DNA from: Erythroxylum novogranatense | Taxonomy: Eukaryota; Streptophyta; Magnoliopsida; Malpighiales; Erythroxylaceae | Length of the DNA stretch: 64,000 nucleotides | Reading direction: 5' to 3' | Assembly (NCBI GenBank): GCA_029891385.1 | Contig: CM057234.1 | Coordinates: 21,066,350 to 21,130,349 of the forward strand | Shown here: piece after piece, positions 31,638 through 44,255 of the stretch | How positions within the stretch are numbered: the stretch's first letter is position 1 | How the letters are laid out: every line of letters starts with the position of its first letter | Program-made: the position numbers and the translations under genes | Notes under the pieces: generated by a model | The model's input: the letters and a program-made list of their open reading frames with translations, nothing else | Told to the model about the DNA's origin: nothing | Databases searched by the model: none

Positions 31638-33738
31638 ACAACCTACACGGATAGAGAGGAAGAATGTTAGAATAGGAATAGCTGCATAATCATAAGGACT
31701 TGAATGATATGCAAAAAGCTCCCACTAGTTTCATAGAATCCATAACCCTCATTACTGAATCCAAAGAAACAAAGTGACATAATGTCTAGTGGGTCGATAT
31801 CCGATATTGCTAAGAATGACCTTGGGTTTACCCAACAAGCCATAACTTAGGTCAATCGGTAGGTATCGAACATACCAATTGCATCATCGATAACCGACAT
31901 TGAGAATGACCTTGGGTTTACCCAACAAGCCACCTTATGTCTCGGGAGGTATCAGATATACCAATTACATCTTAGACACAACTATCGATCGTCTATCAAC
32001 TTGTTGATGTATGCACTTACATCAGTATCAACTCTTTGATGCGCATACATCCGATGTATGCTACCCAATTTCACCTCTCGTCCACGTTGACCTTGAGTTT
32101 ACTCAACAAACTAACGCTTCGGTGAAAACCAACCCATTAATCGAAAATCATATTTTCATGGTTGAACATATCCAGATAGAGTGAGCTTGGGTTTACCCAA
32201 CAACCCATCCCTATAAGAACTCGGTTCTTACCATATTAATGGAAGGCGTTAGTTTTCATATACCAAGGAGGATTTAGAAACTCTAGACTCCAAGCTGAAG
32301 GATCATAGTCACTAGGACTATATGGCATGATTTAGGTTTCATCAATCAAATTGAATCAATCCTTATAATCATCCATCATCCGTCATCCAACCTGAGCATG
32401 TCACAAGTCGACTTTCATCAAATGCAAGTCACCTTATGCTTCGCCACACACAAGTCGACTTGTCTGATATAAGTCGACTTATGCTCCTGCCCACGCACAA
32501 GTCGACTTGTCTGATATAAGTCGACTTATGCAAAAACTTTGAACAAGTCGACTTATGTACAATACAAGTCGACTTATCAAAAAACTTTGAACAAGTCGAC
32601 TTATGTACAATACAAGTCGACTTATCCAACAAGAATTGCTATTATATCTAATCGGCTAATTCCTCAATCAATGCAATTCCAATTCTCAATACCATCATAC
32701 CTAAGGTAATATCTGTAAATCGATGTATCAATGAACACTTCATTGATCCATGAATGCCTTATATGGTCAAACCATACATGAAAAGCTTAAAATGAGTCAA
32801 AACTCATAAATATCCAAACAATTTAAGAACACCCAAATTCTCACCCTAAGCATCTCAAGCTAGTGTATACACTCTCAAAACTACTCCGGCACTTGTCATA
32901 AAAATTGTGACGGCCAAAACAAGCAAGAAAATGAAATGTACTAACGAGACACAAATGTGACCAATTCGGCATTCAAAAATTCTTGGAAAAGCAACTTCAA
33001 GCAATTCAATTTGGCAATCATACTACATCAAGTTAACACATTTTTAATCACATTAAAAATGCTGCAAGGCATTGGAATTGAAAAAGCAAACTCAATCAAG
33101 CCAAGCAAAACAGTCCCAACAATTTTCACCAAAACTGTCCAGTTCTGTACATTGCTTGAAATGATCAATGAAAAAATTTCAATAAATTCTGAGAAAATTA
33201 TATAGGTTACTAAATGTTCCGAAAATGCTACATGAATTTTTTCAGGATTTTAGGCCATCAAAAACTCAGTCAACCAAAATAACAAAACCGATTCCAAAAC
33301 TGTGTTCATCAGCACAGCAATTCCCAACAGCATAGAATAAAATTCGAAAATAAATATCCAATCACCTTGAAATCCAATTTCCATGCTCACAGACATTCAC
33401 CAACATCTTAGAGACATTTAGGTGAAGGAAAATCCAGAAAAAGATTTTTCTAGAATTTATTCTTGATTTTATACTACTGCCTGTTCACAGAATCGTTTCA
33501 AAAACAGCATCTGTAAGCTTAGGGAAATAATTAGCAAAACTTTATCTAATCAAATCGATAAATTCTGAAAATTCATAGACATATTCTCTAACATGTTATG
33601 AACATTCCTGGGTAGAAAATTTTTGAAAACCCTATCTCTATAGCAATTCAAAATCTGAACAGAATGCATGCTACAACATCACAAGCAATTAGGGTTTGTG
33701 ATCTAGCTTCAGTTAAAGCTTCATACACGACACCAGAC
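31638..33738 (-). other. Copia 2 untranslated leader with structured repeats
   Basis: About 2.1 kb. It keeps the order of the copia 1 leader: four hairpins (31822-31835, 31912-31925, 32093-32106, 32187-32200), two GGTAT...ATACC hairpins (31862-31876, 31948-31962), GCATACAT...ATGTATGC (about 32043-32061), then the AAGTCGACTT array (32404-32626). 32640-33738 is AT-rich with nothing else recognised. Confidence 0.72.
32404..32626. repeat. AAGTCGACTT palindrome array, copia 2 leader
   Basis: About ten copies, several in a regular alternation of ACAAGTCGACTTAT with short spacers (CAAAAACTTTGA occurs twice). It is more regular than in copia 1. Confidence 0.9.
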
Positions 33739-33750
33739 GCTCTGATACCA
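33739..33750 (-). promoter_or_regulatory. Copia 2 primer-binding site (tRNA-iMet)
   Basis: The plus strand reads GCTCTGATACCA one base from the LTR (TGTAGG at 33752): an exact initiator tRNA-Met site. Confidence 0.93.
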
Positions 33751-33751
33751 C

Positions 33752-35577
33752 TGTAGGAAAATCCCGGGAGGAACATCACATGTTCCAGCAGCGGAAACAA
33801 AAAAATTTTATTCCCGGGACCTTCCCGAAACCCAAGATCTCGGTGTCGGTATGAAAACCTCAAACCTGAATAGCCAATAGAGACTATCTCTAAAGGTATC
33901 CACACAGAGATCAGAAAACCTAACCGAGTCAAACCCTTTTGACCCGGGAATAGCTAGAACAGAATAAAGCCTGCTAGAGCCTACCTCTATCCTGGAGAGC
34001 TTGGATCACGTTGAAGAGATGAAGAAGAAGCTTGGAGGAGAAGATGAAGACTTGAATGTTGATGGAGATGAGAGATGAAAGACTTAGGTTTTCACAAAAA
34101 ACCTTCTCCCTCTTTCATAACCAACGAAGAACACTTCTTTTTACAAAGAAAAGACTCTCTCTTTTCTTCTTTCTACCAAGCCATACGAACATCATCTTCT
34201 TTCTATCTTTCTTTATATCATTTTGTCTTTTAGTAATTAAATGAAGATGATGACTAAGCTTCCAAAAGAAGCTTCCATGCTTCTCCTCCTCCCTTTCCAC
34301 GTATTACATATATATATATATATATATTAATTATTTAATTAATTAATCATATATATATGTATATATATATTGCTGAAGTGGTCCAACACATCGGGTCGGT
34401 CCTAGGACCCGGCATGGAAAACCACCAAAACCTTTTTCAAGAATATCGATGTCACGATCTCATCGGGACATATCCCAATCCATTGGGATCCATTTAATCT
34501 AATGCTCTCCATAATTGGAACTCTGTCCAATTACTATTTTGAGATCCTCTGAAACACTCTTATCGTGTGACCCTTTAGGTTTCCGGTTATGTTGGCCACT
34601 TAGATTAACAATTAATCGAAAGCAAGTCATGAGCGGTATCTAAGAACACATCATGACCCCAATTGACCGGAAAGTAATCGGTTTGATGAATTCATCACGA
34701 ACCGGATCACGAACCCTTCCATGACAATTCTTGTGCAATTCGTCCTTTCATCATCCTATACCCCACTTGGTTATGAGTATGGTTAATATGTCAACTCTTA
34801 CTAGACTAAGTCTAGCCAAGTGAAATCGGTTCTGTCGAGGACTCATTACTTTATATGTCCATGAAGACACTCTTCATGACATAGTCATGCTCTGGCCAGA
34901 GACTTAAAGTAATCATCCTGACAAGAGGCCAGGGTATCTCTTCTATTCTCACAGAAGTGATGAATCCTTTATTGGCTACTCAATTACCTTGAATACCTCA
35001 AAGCTGTACCCAAGCACCACCCTATGAGTAACCTCTGGAAGGCCACAAGGAATGGAGTCAAAGTACAGGATCAGTATCCAAGATATCCTTGAGTACCTCA
35101 AGTCTAAGGATACTTGCACCATTGCTATGATGAGATTATCAGTGACATTAAATCCATGTGATGATCTCATGGCGATCATCCAATGAACTTACTACCACTA
35201 GTAAGCATCCATAAGTCAACTCTAAATATCTCATATTTACAGTTTTGAGATCCTTTGCTTGATCCAATCAAGGAGTATGACATATCTAGTATGTGGGATT
35301 AATGATGTCGATCTCATTAATCCTATGACTAGGAAAATTTAGATCTTGACATAATTGCACATGATAGGAATCTCAGGATTATGATCACATCATAATTTCC
35401 TTCATGCTATGTCATATATCATGGACTTCATTAATTTGATTAAAGATCAATATCAATTCATAACAAAATGAATATCAAATAAATGAAACATGCCTTTCTT
35501 TATTTATTCATAAAGTCTGCACATGACTATGAACAAAAAGCGCTAAAGGGGATTGCCTTTAGGGCACTACTCTAACA
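33752..35577 (-). repeat. Copia 2 5' LTR (right copy)
   Basis: 1,826 bp. AT-rich segment at 34307-34371, end CTACTCTAACA. It keeps more intact CTGG/CCAG words than the left LTR, and loses others. Confidence 0.92.
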
Positions 35578-35582
35578 GAATC

Positions 35583-35953
35583 TTGCTTTGAGTTCTTCAT
35601 AAAAGTTGTAGAGCTCGATGTTCTCTTTCAAACCATCCATAAACAACCTCAATCTTACGTCTCTATTGCAAGGTATGGCAATTGCACCAAGACATGTACA
35701 ATATGATTGAAGATATAAACATGTTTGATTTTTTTGGACATAACTTCCTCATCTGACTTCCAAATGAAGTGATTCTTGAAGCAATGGATTCTAACACATT
35801 TTTATACCTCTCCATAAAATTGATAGCCTTTGGTGTTGATTACAAAAAGGATTGATTCCGAGAAAGTGAGGGTTATAGGAATAACCCTACGAGGAATCGC
35901 TCACGCTTTATAACTCAGGAACGATTATTGTGCTCCAAAAACGGGGCTCAACA
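35583..35953 (+). repeat. LTR J, right part
   Basis: Continuation of the LTR hit by copia 2 (AGATGTAGAATC joins TTGCTTTGAG). It contains CTTCATAAAAGTTGTAG near 35597 and ends ACGGGGCTCAACA at 35953, directly against gypsy C integrase. The GATAG that follows would be its target duplication, but the left copy was not found. Confidence 0.7.
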
Positions 35954-36416
35954 GATAGTATCGGGTTCTAGTGTCCATTGTATCATATAGGCATCCCAGA
36001 TTTACTTCAATATTTTGGAAGAGCTTATGGTCAACTATAGGTACAATGTTAAATGTCAGTACTGCATTTCATCCTCCAACAGATAGATAGAGTGAGAGGA
36101 CAATCAAGATTGTTGAGGATATGCTCAAGGCATATGTATTGGAGTTTCAAGGAGCATGAGATCAATACATAGCTTTAATTGAGTATGCATATAATAACCA
36201 CTATCATAGTAGTATTGAAATGACACCGCATGAGGCACTGTATTGCAGAAAATGTCAATCACCTCTATATTGGGAAAAAATGGTGTGAGAATGGTTGAAG
36301 GCCCAAAACTAATTCAAGATATTGTGGATAAAGTGAAACTAATCTGAAGTCGAATTTAAGTAGCTCAGGATAGACAGAAGAGCTATGTGGACTAGCGTCG
36401 AAGGGATATGGAATAT
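35954..36416 (+). pseudogene. Gypsy C integrase core (broken)
   Basis: Forward-strand gypsy integrase fragment: VSIVSYRHPRFTSIFW (second catalytic Asp changed to Tyr; SDRDPRF in gypsy A), STAFHPPTDR followed by TAG and SERTIKIVEDMLKAYVLEF with the catalytic Glu, then IEYAYNNHYHSSIEMTPHEA. Stops include TAG where gypsies have Gln and TGA where they have Trp (EFQGA*DQY). The upstream part is cut off by LTR J and is not in the window. At 36417 it is interrupted by a solo LTR and resumes at 37294. Confidence 0.85.
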
Positions 36417-37293
36417 TTTTGGGACCCGATCTCGGAACCAGATCCCAACTGGAAAAACGAAGCAAAAGCATTCGGAACGACACAAATCGGAAGCAAACGA
36501 AGGAATTCAAATTCTGAAGCAGAAAAACATAAGGCGAAAGAATCGAATCTAACGGATCGAATCAGAAAATAAACATAATCGAAATCGAAGAATCAGATTT
36601 ACAAAACGAAGGGAATCAGAAAATCAGATAACAAACGAATCGGAAACACAGCGAAGACGAATCAAGCAAGCAGTTCAAAAGAACCGACACTAATGTCCGA
36701 CATCCGAGTAACGAAATTTTAGAAAAAGCTTTCGCGTTGGAACCTAAAACATAACCTAATTCGAAACGGTATAAAAATCGGTGTATTTTTTTCTCGTTTT
36801 TTTTTTCTTTCTTTTTCATTTCTTTCATCTATAGACGATCTCATTCAAATCACAACAAATAATTTCCACTTTTGGAAATATCAACCTTATACAAATCTCA
36901 AATCTTATTAAGCTTCTTAACATACAATTTATCAATATCATCTTATTGATAACATCATATATCTTCTTTTTATTTTCCTTTGTCTTAAAAATTTTGGCAA
37001 CATAACGGCTGCATTTTAACAAACCCAAACCTGCAAAGGGTTTAAAAATACACTTTCACACTTTTTCTCTTTATTTCTTGATTTCTAACTTCCATTTCAA
37101 TCCTCTCATTCACTTTAACTTTTTCATAACTCATACAAATTTATTCAAATCCCAAATTTATCAAAATCAACAATTCTTTTTTTTCATACATTTCCTTAAA
37201 GCATAAATCCTTCTATTACACAATACATATATAAAACACTTACTTTATATCATTTATTATTTATAACTTCCACTTAAAAATCGAGGTCCAACA
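36417..37293 (-). repeat. Solo LTR of the TTGGGACCCGATC family (877 bp)
   Basis: It starts TTTTGGGACCCGATC (first bases changed from TGTTGGG) and ends GAGGTCCAACA. The flanks AATAT (36412-36416) and AATAC (37294-37298) are the target duplication with one change, and joining them restores the integrase reading (DMEY then SVGD). It matches LTR G (18397) at both ends but is far shorter. The orientation is taken from LTR G. Confidence 0.85.
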
Positions 37294-37635
37294 AATACAG
37301 TGTAGGAGATAAAGTATTTCTGAGAGGATCGCATTAGCAAAGAGTACTGAGGTTCGATAAAAAGGGTAAGTTAAGCCCTAGGTACATTAGTCCTTATGAG
37401 ATCAATGAGAGAAGAGGACCATTGGCATACAAGTTAGCTTTACCGAACGAGATGTCTCAGTTAGACAATGTATTTCATTTGAGTATGCTCAGAAGATACT
37501 AATCTGATCCAATGCATGTGTTACCAGCTCAAAAGATCAAAATAGCTAATAACCTGAATTATGTTAAGGAGCTGATCAAGATAGTGAAATATCAAACAAA
37601 TTACATGAGAAACTCAGTCAATCCATTGGTGAAAG
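37294..37635 (+). pseudogene. Gypsy C integrase C-terminus
   Basis: It reads KYSVGDKVFLRGSH then a stop, [46 protein letters not shown] and NSVNPLVKV, then is cut by the solo LTR at 37636. The wording matches gypsy B (18280-17900), which fixes it as a Tekay/Del-type tail. Confidence 0.85.
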
Positions 37636-38251
37636 TGTAGCACCCCCTTACCATAGGACATATACTAGGATACCCGTAGGTCATTTCGATACACACCCTA
37701 CGATAAGGGTGCGCTACGAACAATCACTAACACTTCACATGGCATCAATAATCATAAAGCATCAGTATGAAAATCACCCCCTTTTAAAAAAAACCATAAA
37801 TTTTCTTTTTCATTTCATAACATCAACAGCAGTAATGTACATAATTGTCAGTTTTTCATTATCTGTACATAGCTTCAAAGAAAACTACTAAAAAACCTAG
37901 CTAGGTCATCCCTAAAAAATGCCAGCTGACGTATCTGTGTGCTATGACTTCTCTTGCCAACACGATCTACACGGCAGGAAAAGTTCCTCTGGAGCTAGGA
38001 GTCTACTCTCTCGGTCCTGAAAAATAATTTGCAAATTTGGGTGAGTTTGCGAACTCAGTGAGGAACCATCATCAATGGTTCACTCAATTCATGCATACAC
38101 AAACAGATCACATTTATACCATAATAATCCATTCAGAAGTACCACATGATTATTCACATGGGCACAAAGCAATTTACTTTTCACCCAATCAAAACATTCA
38201 ATCAAATGCATATGTAATGCGTATGTGACCCTTTTTCTAATTTATTACGTT

Positions 38252-38381
38252 GTTGTGACCGAGCGCCTAAACTGTCCCATTAAGGGCGCATTAATCGGTG
38301 AGCCTGAGGCTCTGAGTCACTGTGGGCTCGAGGCCCAATTACGTTGAGCTTGAAGCTCACGGTGGCTGCTCCAGTCACAAC
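38252..38381. repeat. GTTGTGACC-framed hairpin module, solo LTR copy
   Basis: It starts GTTGTGACC and ends AGTCACAAC (one mismatch in the complement). Between them three inverted words are visible: GAGCCTGAGGCTC, GGGCTCGAGGCCC and TGAGCTTGAAGCTCA. Confidence 0.75.
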
Positions 38382-39182
38382 TGCCAAATTACTGATCATG
38401 CATTTATGCATGGGATGCATATGACAATATCAAGCAAAGACCACATCCAAATTCATCCCAAATCAATGCAGTCAACAAATAGTTCACAAAATCACAATCA
38501 TAGCTGGACACTCCTATGTCATAATATCCCATATACATCGGACACCTTCGGTCCGGAATATAGGCATAGACAACGCAATAGTCCCACCATTATTCTCCAC
38601 AGTTTTATAAGTGCAAAACATTAACAAATTATAATTAAGGAACCATCTAGGTTACTCACCAAATAGCTTCCGAGCTAATGCCGGGAAGTCTCGACAACGT
38701 CTGTGGGATGACGTTCCAACTGTGCCTCTATAATAAACAAAATAATCACACATTACTCAATGTATGTTCAGAAGTATCAAGCAATGCACATGGAACAATT
38801 AAAACGTGTACAATGCATGTTCATGACATTCCCGGCACTAATTCACAAAATCCCTTCGCAAAAATTCCGTCTAAAAATTAGGAAACCTTAGCCACAAGAA
38901 TCACTCAATTCGGACTTCTATAGGTCCAATTATAAATAAAATACGAATTAGAAAAATTATTTCCCGGACCCCTCACTTCGACCTAACCGATCCCCATCAA
39001 TTTCAGCTCTAAAAATTTCCAATTTCACAAATAAATGAAATTAAATATTATACGAATCTGATGCCTCAAGAATTAGGTCAATCGAACGTCGGACGGAAAA
39101 GTAATTAACCAAAGAAGCAATTAGGTCACATAATCACAAATAATCAAATAATAATTAAATAAATATATATATATATATATAC

Positions 39183-39232
39183 AATCGCCCTTGCGAGGAC
39201 AGCGTCCTCGCCCTCGCGAGGTGCGAGTGACT
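39183..39232. repeat. GC-rich palindrome after (TA)n
   Basis: GCGAGGACAGCGTCCTCG followed by CCTCGCGAGGTGCGAG, placed directly after a (TA)n run (39160-39180). The D LTR has the (TA)n at 49207-49232 but lacks this block. Confidence 0.7.
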
Positions 39233-39296
39233 GACCAATTTTCATTTTTTTTAAATCTTCTCAAAATCATTTTTAAACCTTCCCTCTTTCCATAAT

Positions 39297-40150
39297 TCAT
39301 AACTTTTAGCATAGACATTGAAAAATCACAAACTTAGTTTCATTGGAAAGATCATGAAAAATCCTACAAGTTTCATGAAGAGTGAAAAATCCAATTTCAC
39401 CTCTAAGGGTGTCAAAAATGCACTCAAAACTTCTGCCAAATTACAAAATTGCGACAACAGAACAACATTTTTGTAAAAATCATAACTTTTCATCCTCTTT
39501 GTCACAAATTCCAAATTGTATATCAATAAAAAGAGCAAATCAAATTATACATCCTTCATGAACAAACTAAAAGCCAATTCCATCATTAAACAACTCAATC
39601 TCTCAATCAAAGCTTCAGCCTATCTAAATCATTCTCAACAGAAACCCAATCTTTCAAAATTCATAACTTTCCAACCCATTATCGAAAAATTACATATCAT
39701 ATAGCAATGAAAATATTAGACAATTTACTACAATTCTCAAGAAGAACTTAGCACCTAATTCCATCTCTAACTAGGTTAAAATCTCCCATTACTGTGGCTG
39801 TCCAAGAAAACAGCATTTAACCTAAACCATAACAAAATTTTACAAATTTATGTCTGACAATCCTTACATCCAAAATTCACAGAAAATACCTCATTAGAAA
39901 GCTACAACAATTTTATACAACTTTCCAGAAGGTTACTTAAGCCAATTTCACCATTAACAGTCCCAAATAAATACCAGAACATAAATAGCACAAAACCTAT
40001 TCACTTAGAGCATTGCACACCAAAACACAATTTGGACTGAATTACCATTTGAACATTAACAGACCATAACTTTCAACCTACACATCAACTAAATTCATAC
40101 TTAGTGGCGTCAGAAAGCTAACACAAAAATCTTCAACTTTCATGAAGAAC
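39297..40150. repeat. About 180-bp degenerate repeats inside the solo LTR
   Basis: The phrase CATAACTTT recurs at about 39297, 39480 and 39661, each followed about 70-90 bp later by CTACAA or TACA.. then TTCATGAAGA-like words and CCAATTTCACC. The same architecture is in the D LTR. Confidence 0.55.
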
Positions 40151-41593
40151 AAAGTAGCAAATTCAATCCTAAAAAAATCATCAAAGTTTCAGGTCACAAG
40201 GTTGGGATCTTTCACACAAAGACCTAACAATTCACTTTGCATGCCAAAATTAAAATCCTTAAGGTCAGAATTGGACAAAACTTCCTTCATATGAAATCTA
40301 GCCATACTTCTTACGTTTAATTTAAAACAAACCTCAGCTCAATTGGACAACCATATCAAACGTTATGAGCCAAAAACTGAAACCTACACAAAGTCACATT
40401 TTCCAAGTTTCCTCCCTACCTCAACTCTTTTCATTGCCTCACTTTACCTACATCAATATGCATCCATTTGGACCTCTGATTCAGCCATAAATTCATCAAA
40501 ACAATTACTTGAGTAATCCATCACAATTTGGCAGCAACAACATACACAATTTCCTTACTTCATTTCCACTCATCTAACATCATAAACATCATTAACAACA
40601 CTAAATTCACATTCTTTAATTACCATGTCAATTACCCTCACACAAGCATACACTTAAACCCATACAAACCTACCACTATCTTTATGAAATTAATGCATAA
40701 TTAATCCCCATGAATGCTTCTAACTACTAAATTAAAGAACATAAACATCAAGTCTCACCTAAACAAGTTGCAAACTCTTCAATTCTCCAAGTCACTCAAA
40801 CTTCTCAACTTCTCTTCACAACTACGGTTACCACTCTTTACATATACAAATCATCATCTTCACAAGGCTTGAGCTAGTAGGTGAAGGAAGAAGGAGCAAG
40901 CAAGTAGACAATATGATGAAAGAACAACCACCAACGAAGGAAGGAGAAGAGAACACCAAGGAAGAAGAAGCAAAGCTACAGATGAGAGGAAGCCCTAGGC
41001 TTTCAAAGTAATTTTTTTAAACATGTCAAGGAGAAGAGTTGTAAGTAATTGAATGGAATAAGACAAGTATAATAAATGAAGGAAGACACTTGTCCTAAAT
41101 GGAGAAAAGACAAAAAATCAATTAATAGCCTTTAATCAAAGAACCCTAATCCAAATTAATCTTTCATCCCACTAATGCTAATGGCTCTACAACAATCCCA
41201 AAAATCCTTTATCCAATATTTCAGTGCCCTTAGGCAATACTTTTCAGTACGGGAAACCCACTTAGTCAGCCAGTTGAAAATTTTCCGGTCCGGGCAAGTA
41301 CCCTGAAAAATTCCAAAAAAATTCCCACAAATCCCTAAAAATATAAAACACACCTAGAGCACTTCAATTCAATTTTTTAAACACAAATATCACATAATTC
41401 ACAAAAAGTTTCATTTAGACACATATGCCGGGAAATGTCATGAATGCATGTACAATCATGTGCATGTGCAAAAATTACCATTCATATTTATATAGAGGAT
41501 ATAAGATGCATGTGCATGCCGAGATATATTGAAACATTCCTAACCCGTCCCAATTTACCAAAATACCCTTCCCATTGGTGATGGGATGTTACA

Positions 41594-41729
41594 AAAAGTC
41601 CTTCAGAAGAATCATTCGAGTGAGAAAGCAACTTGAGAAATGAAGGATCATATGAGAAGACAATACCCCCACCTATTCAAACAATTAGGTAAAAAAATTA
41701 AGGATAAAATTTGTTAAGGAGGGGAGAAT
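41594..41729 (+). pseudogene. Gypsy C chromodomain-like tail and polypurine tract
   Basis: It resumes the reading cut at 37635: KNHSSEKAT, a TGA at the Trp of the gypsy B motif, EMKDHMRRQYPHLFKQLGKK, then the end of pol. The polypurine tract AAGGAGGGGAGAAT (41716-41729) abuts the 3' LTR. Confidence 0.87.
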
Positions 41730-43271
41730 TGTAACATCCTGTTATCTTATGTTAAGGGTTAGAACCCTAGAATAGTGTTCGTGAGAGATTATTGAGAAGT
41801 TAGAACTTGCATTTCATGCTCATACATAATGTAGCATACACACACATGCGAATATTAATTTTTGCACTTTAAAATGATTGTACATGCATTCATTGACATT
41901 TTTCAGGTATAATTGATTTATAAATGTGATTATATCAAGAATTGTGGATTTTTTATATTGAAATTTTATTTGGAGAGTATAATTATTAATTTAAAATTTT
42001 TGGTGAAATTTGGAAAAAATTATGAAATTTTGGGTATTTTTGAACTAGAAAAAATGCCAAAAGACAAAACAAATGATAAATGGTAGTAAAAATAAGAGTT
42101 AAATGATAGAGGAAATTTTTATAAATGACATTGGGATTTATTGATAAGTGTCATTAAAAATTGGGAGACAATGGGAGTAGGGATTAAAGTTGATTGGATG
42201 GGTTAAATAAGAAAACCTAGTTTAAACCTGTAGAGATTGGACAGGTGGCAATTGTCATTTGCCAAGCCATGTCCTTATCCCACGATTCTCTTTAACATTG
42301 AAATACCACTAAATTGTCTTGAATCTTGCTTTCTTCTTCTTCTTCTTCAGGGCTTTCTTCTTCACCTTCTTCACGAATATTTTTACTCACCTCCATCAAT
42401 GTTAAACCTAGCTCTCTCATCTTTCATTTTCTACCCTCACCTTGCTGTCTTCTTCATTTTCCACAAGAAAACCTAAACCTCCCAACCTCCATGATGATGT
42501 ATGTAGTTTGTATAAGAAGTTAGGGCTTGTTAGTGTTTTTCAAGAACTTGGAATTTTTGTGAGTAATATGTTAATTCCCATGAGTTGTATGATTATGAAA
42601 CAAATATGGTGATTAATTAAAATTAAATGATCATGAGAATAGTGGTCATTATACATGTGCATCGTGGATGAAGAATGGGAATGTTGATGCCTTGTTTCTT
42701 TGATACTATGATGAGTAATAATAAAGAAATCATGTTTTAAATTTTAGTGTGATAGTTTAGAAGTGAAATGAATGTGATAATGGAGTAAGATATGTTTGTA
42801 GAAAATATGATGAATGTGTGTATATTATATGTTCTATTTTGGTATTATGATCAAACATAGAATATAAATTGTTTGGGATTGATACTGAGCTAAAATGGAG
42901 GTAAGAATGAAGATGAAATAATGAGAATATAAGCTAGAAATGATAGACTAAGCAAAAGAAATGAACTAGGATGAAATGATGATGAAGTGTGCTAGAATCT
43001 ATAGATGTAGTGTTTCCACTAAATACTCTTCTATATTTTTTCCATATCTTGATCTAGAGAAATCCAAATGGGATTATTTTTTATTTTAATTCAATTAGAG
43101 AATATGGCTACAATTTTCATGAAGAAATCTAATTTGAATTCTATCGATAAGGGTTTTGAAATTTGACTTGAATTTCAGTGCTAGTGTTGTTGTAGTTTGA
43201 GAACATTCGGTAGTATTTTATGTATAAATTTTAGAATACTGAACCAAATTGTATGAAATTAGAGTCATTAG
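41730..43271 (+). repeat. Gypsy C 3' LTR, first part
   Basis: It starts TGTAACATCCTGTTATC right after the PPT. It includes a CT-rich tract (42330-42480) and ends at the ATTAG target site of the next solo LTR. No gene; short open frames in the CT-rich part are compositional. Confidence 0.75.
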
Positions 43272-44058
43272 TGTAGCATCCCACTCCCGTAAGACCCAAA
43301 CTCGACATCGAGGGTGATATCCGAGCCCGTGCCTCACAAAGGTGGCATGCTAGAGCAATCAATTACAGTTCAAAAACTCAGTAAAACATTTTTATTTTGA
43401 AAACAATGGTATGCGCAGAATTCAGTAAACGATTTAGGCCCGCTTTAATAAGAAAACATTTTCAATCATAACACAATTTTGGTCATAATAGACACTCAAC
43501 AGTATTTAAACCAATTCATGCACAAAAATCCATAGCTAAATTGGGCCCAATACCACTCCTAAACACTTTCAGTAATTACATTACAAATACAACATTTACC
43601 AATTGGGGCCCTCTGAAATAACAGTACTATTCTGCGGACATTGCAGAAATACAATTTACATAAGACAGAAAGACACTAATGCAGACGTGAACTGATCCCG
43701 ACCCTAAATCTCTGACTTGCATGCAGTAGGCATACTCCCGTTTGTCTAACGGGGTACTCTTTAAATCCTGAAAAATAGTTGCAATTTTAGGTGAGTTTGC
43801 AAACTCAATGAGAAACCATCATCGATGGTTCACCCAATTCATGCATTACACAAATAGCGTACAACATATCACAATAACACATATATCAGAAAACCATATA
43901 GCAATTTATAGATTCTTATGCAATCACAGAACTCAGAAATTTCGCAGGTCAGTTATCACAACCGTATCATGCACTCTTGCCTATTTTCCATTCACTGAAT
44001 TCAATCCATCACAATGTGTATGCAATGCATATGTGACTCTTTCCCATTTTATTACAAT

Positions 44059-44255
44059 GTTGTGACAGAGCGCTTAAACAGTGTACTGTGTTCAGTAGAC
44101 GCGTCTAGGGAGTAGGAGAGCCCTCTGGATATGCACTAACTCCCTTTGAGCTCAAGGCTCTTTTTCAGTATCAATGTTCGAGCTCAAGGCTCTTTTCAGT
44201 ATCAGTGTTCGAGCTCAAGGCTCTTTTCAGTATCAGTGGCGACTCAGGTCATAAC
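44059..44255. repeat. GTTGTGAC-framed hairpin module, three GAGCTCAAGGCTC repeats
   Basis: Three tandem units of about 36 bp, each GAGCTCAAGGCTC plus TTTTCAGTATCA, between GTTGTGACA and GGTCATAAC. Confidence 0.8.

Larger units (their letters stand above)
25895..35577 (-). mobile_element. Copia 2, complete Ty1/copia element with GAATC target duplication
   Basis: Minus-strand element with LTRs 25895-27716 and 33752-35577, PPT 27717-27729, PBS 33739-33750, a leader and gag-pol. The flanks are GAATC at 25890-25894 and GAATC at 35578-35582, a perfect 5-bp target duplication. The internal region matches copia 1 throughout, but the LTRs end CTCTAACA instead of carrying the AAGTCGACTT extension. Confidence 0.93.
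37636..41593 (-). repeat. Solo LTR of the D superfamily (3,958 bp)
   Basis: It begins TGTAGCACCCCCTTACC and ends GGTGATGGGATGTTACA. Flanks GAAAG (37631-37635) and AAAAG (41594-41598) form the target duplication with one change. Inside: the hairpin pair at 38040-38090, the GAGCTC module at 38252-38381, a (TA)n plus GC-rich palindrome at 39160-39232, and about 180-bp degenerate repeats from about 39297. It splits the gypsy C chromodomain-like tail. No coding sequence. Confidence 0.88.

Noticed and set aside
32429..32632. Peptide with repeating KSTC units
   Set aside because: Direct translation of the AAGTCGACTT array; it lies in an untranslated leader.
39297..40150. Centromeric satellite
   Set aside because: The period near 180 bp is satellite-like, but units are few, very diverged and confined to LTRs with clean ends.
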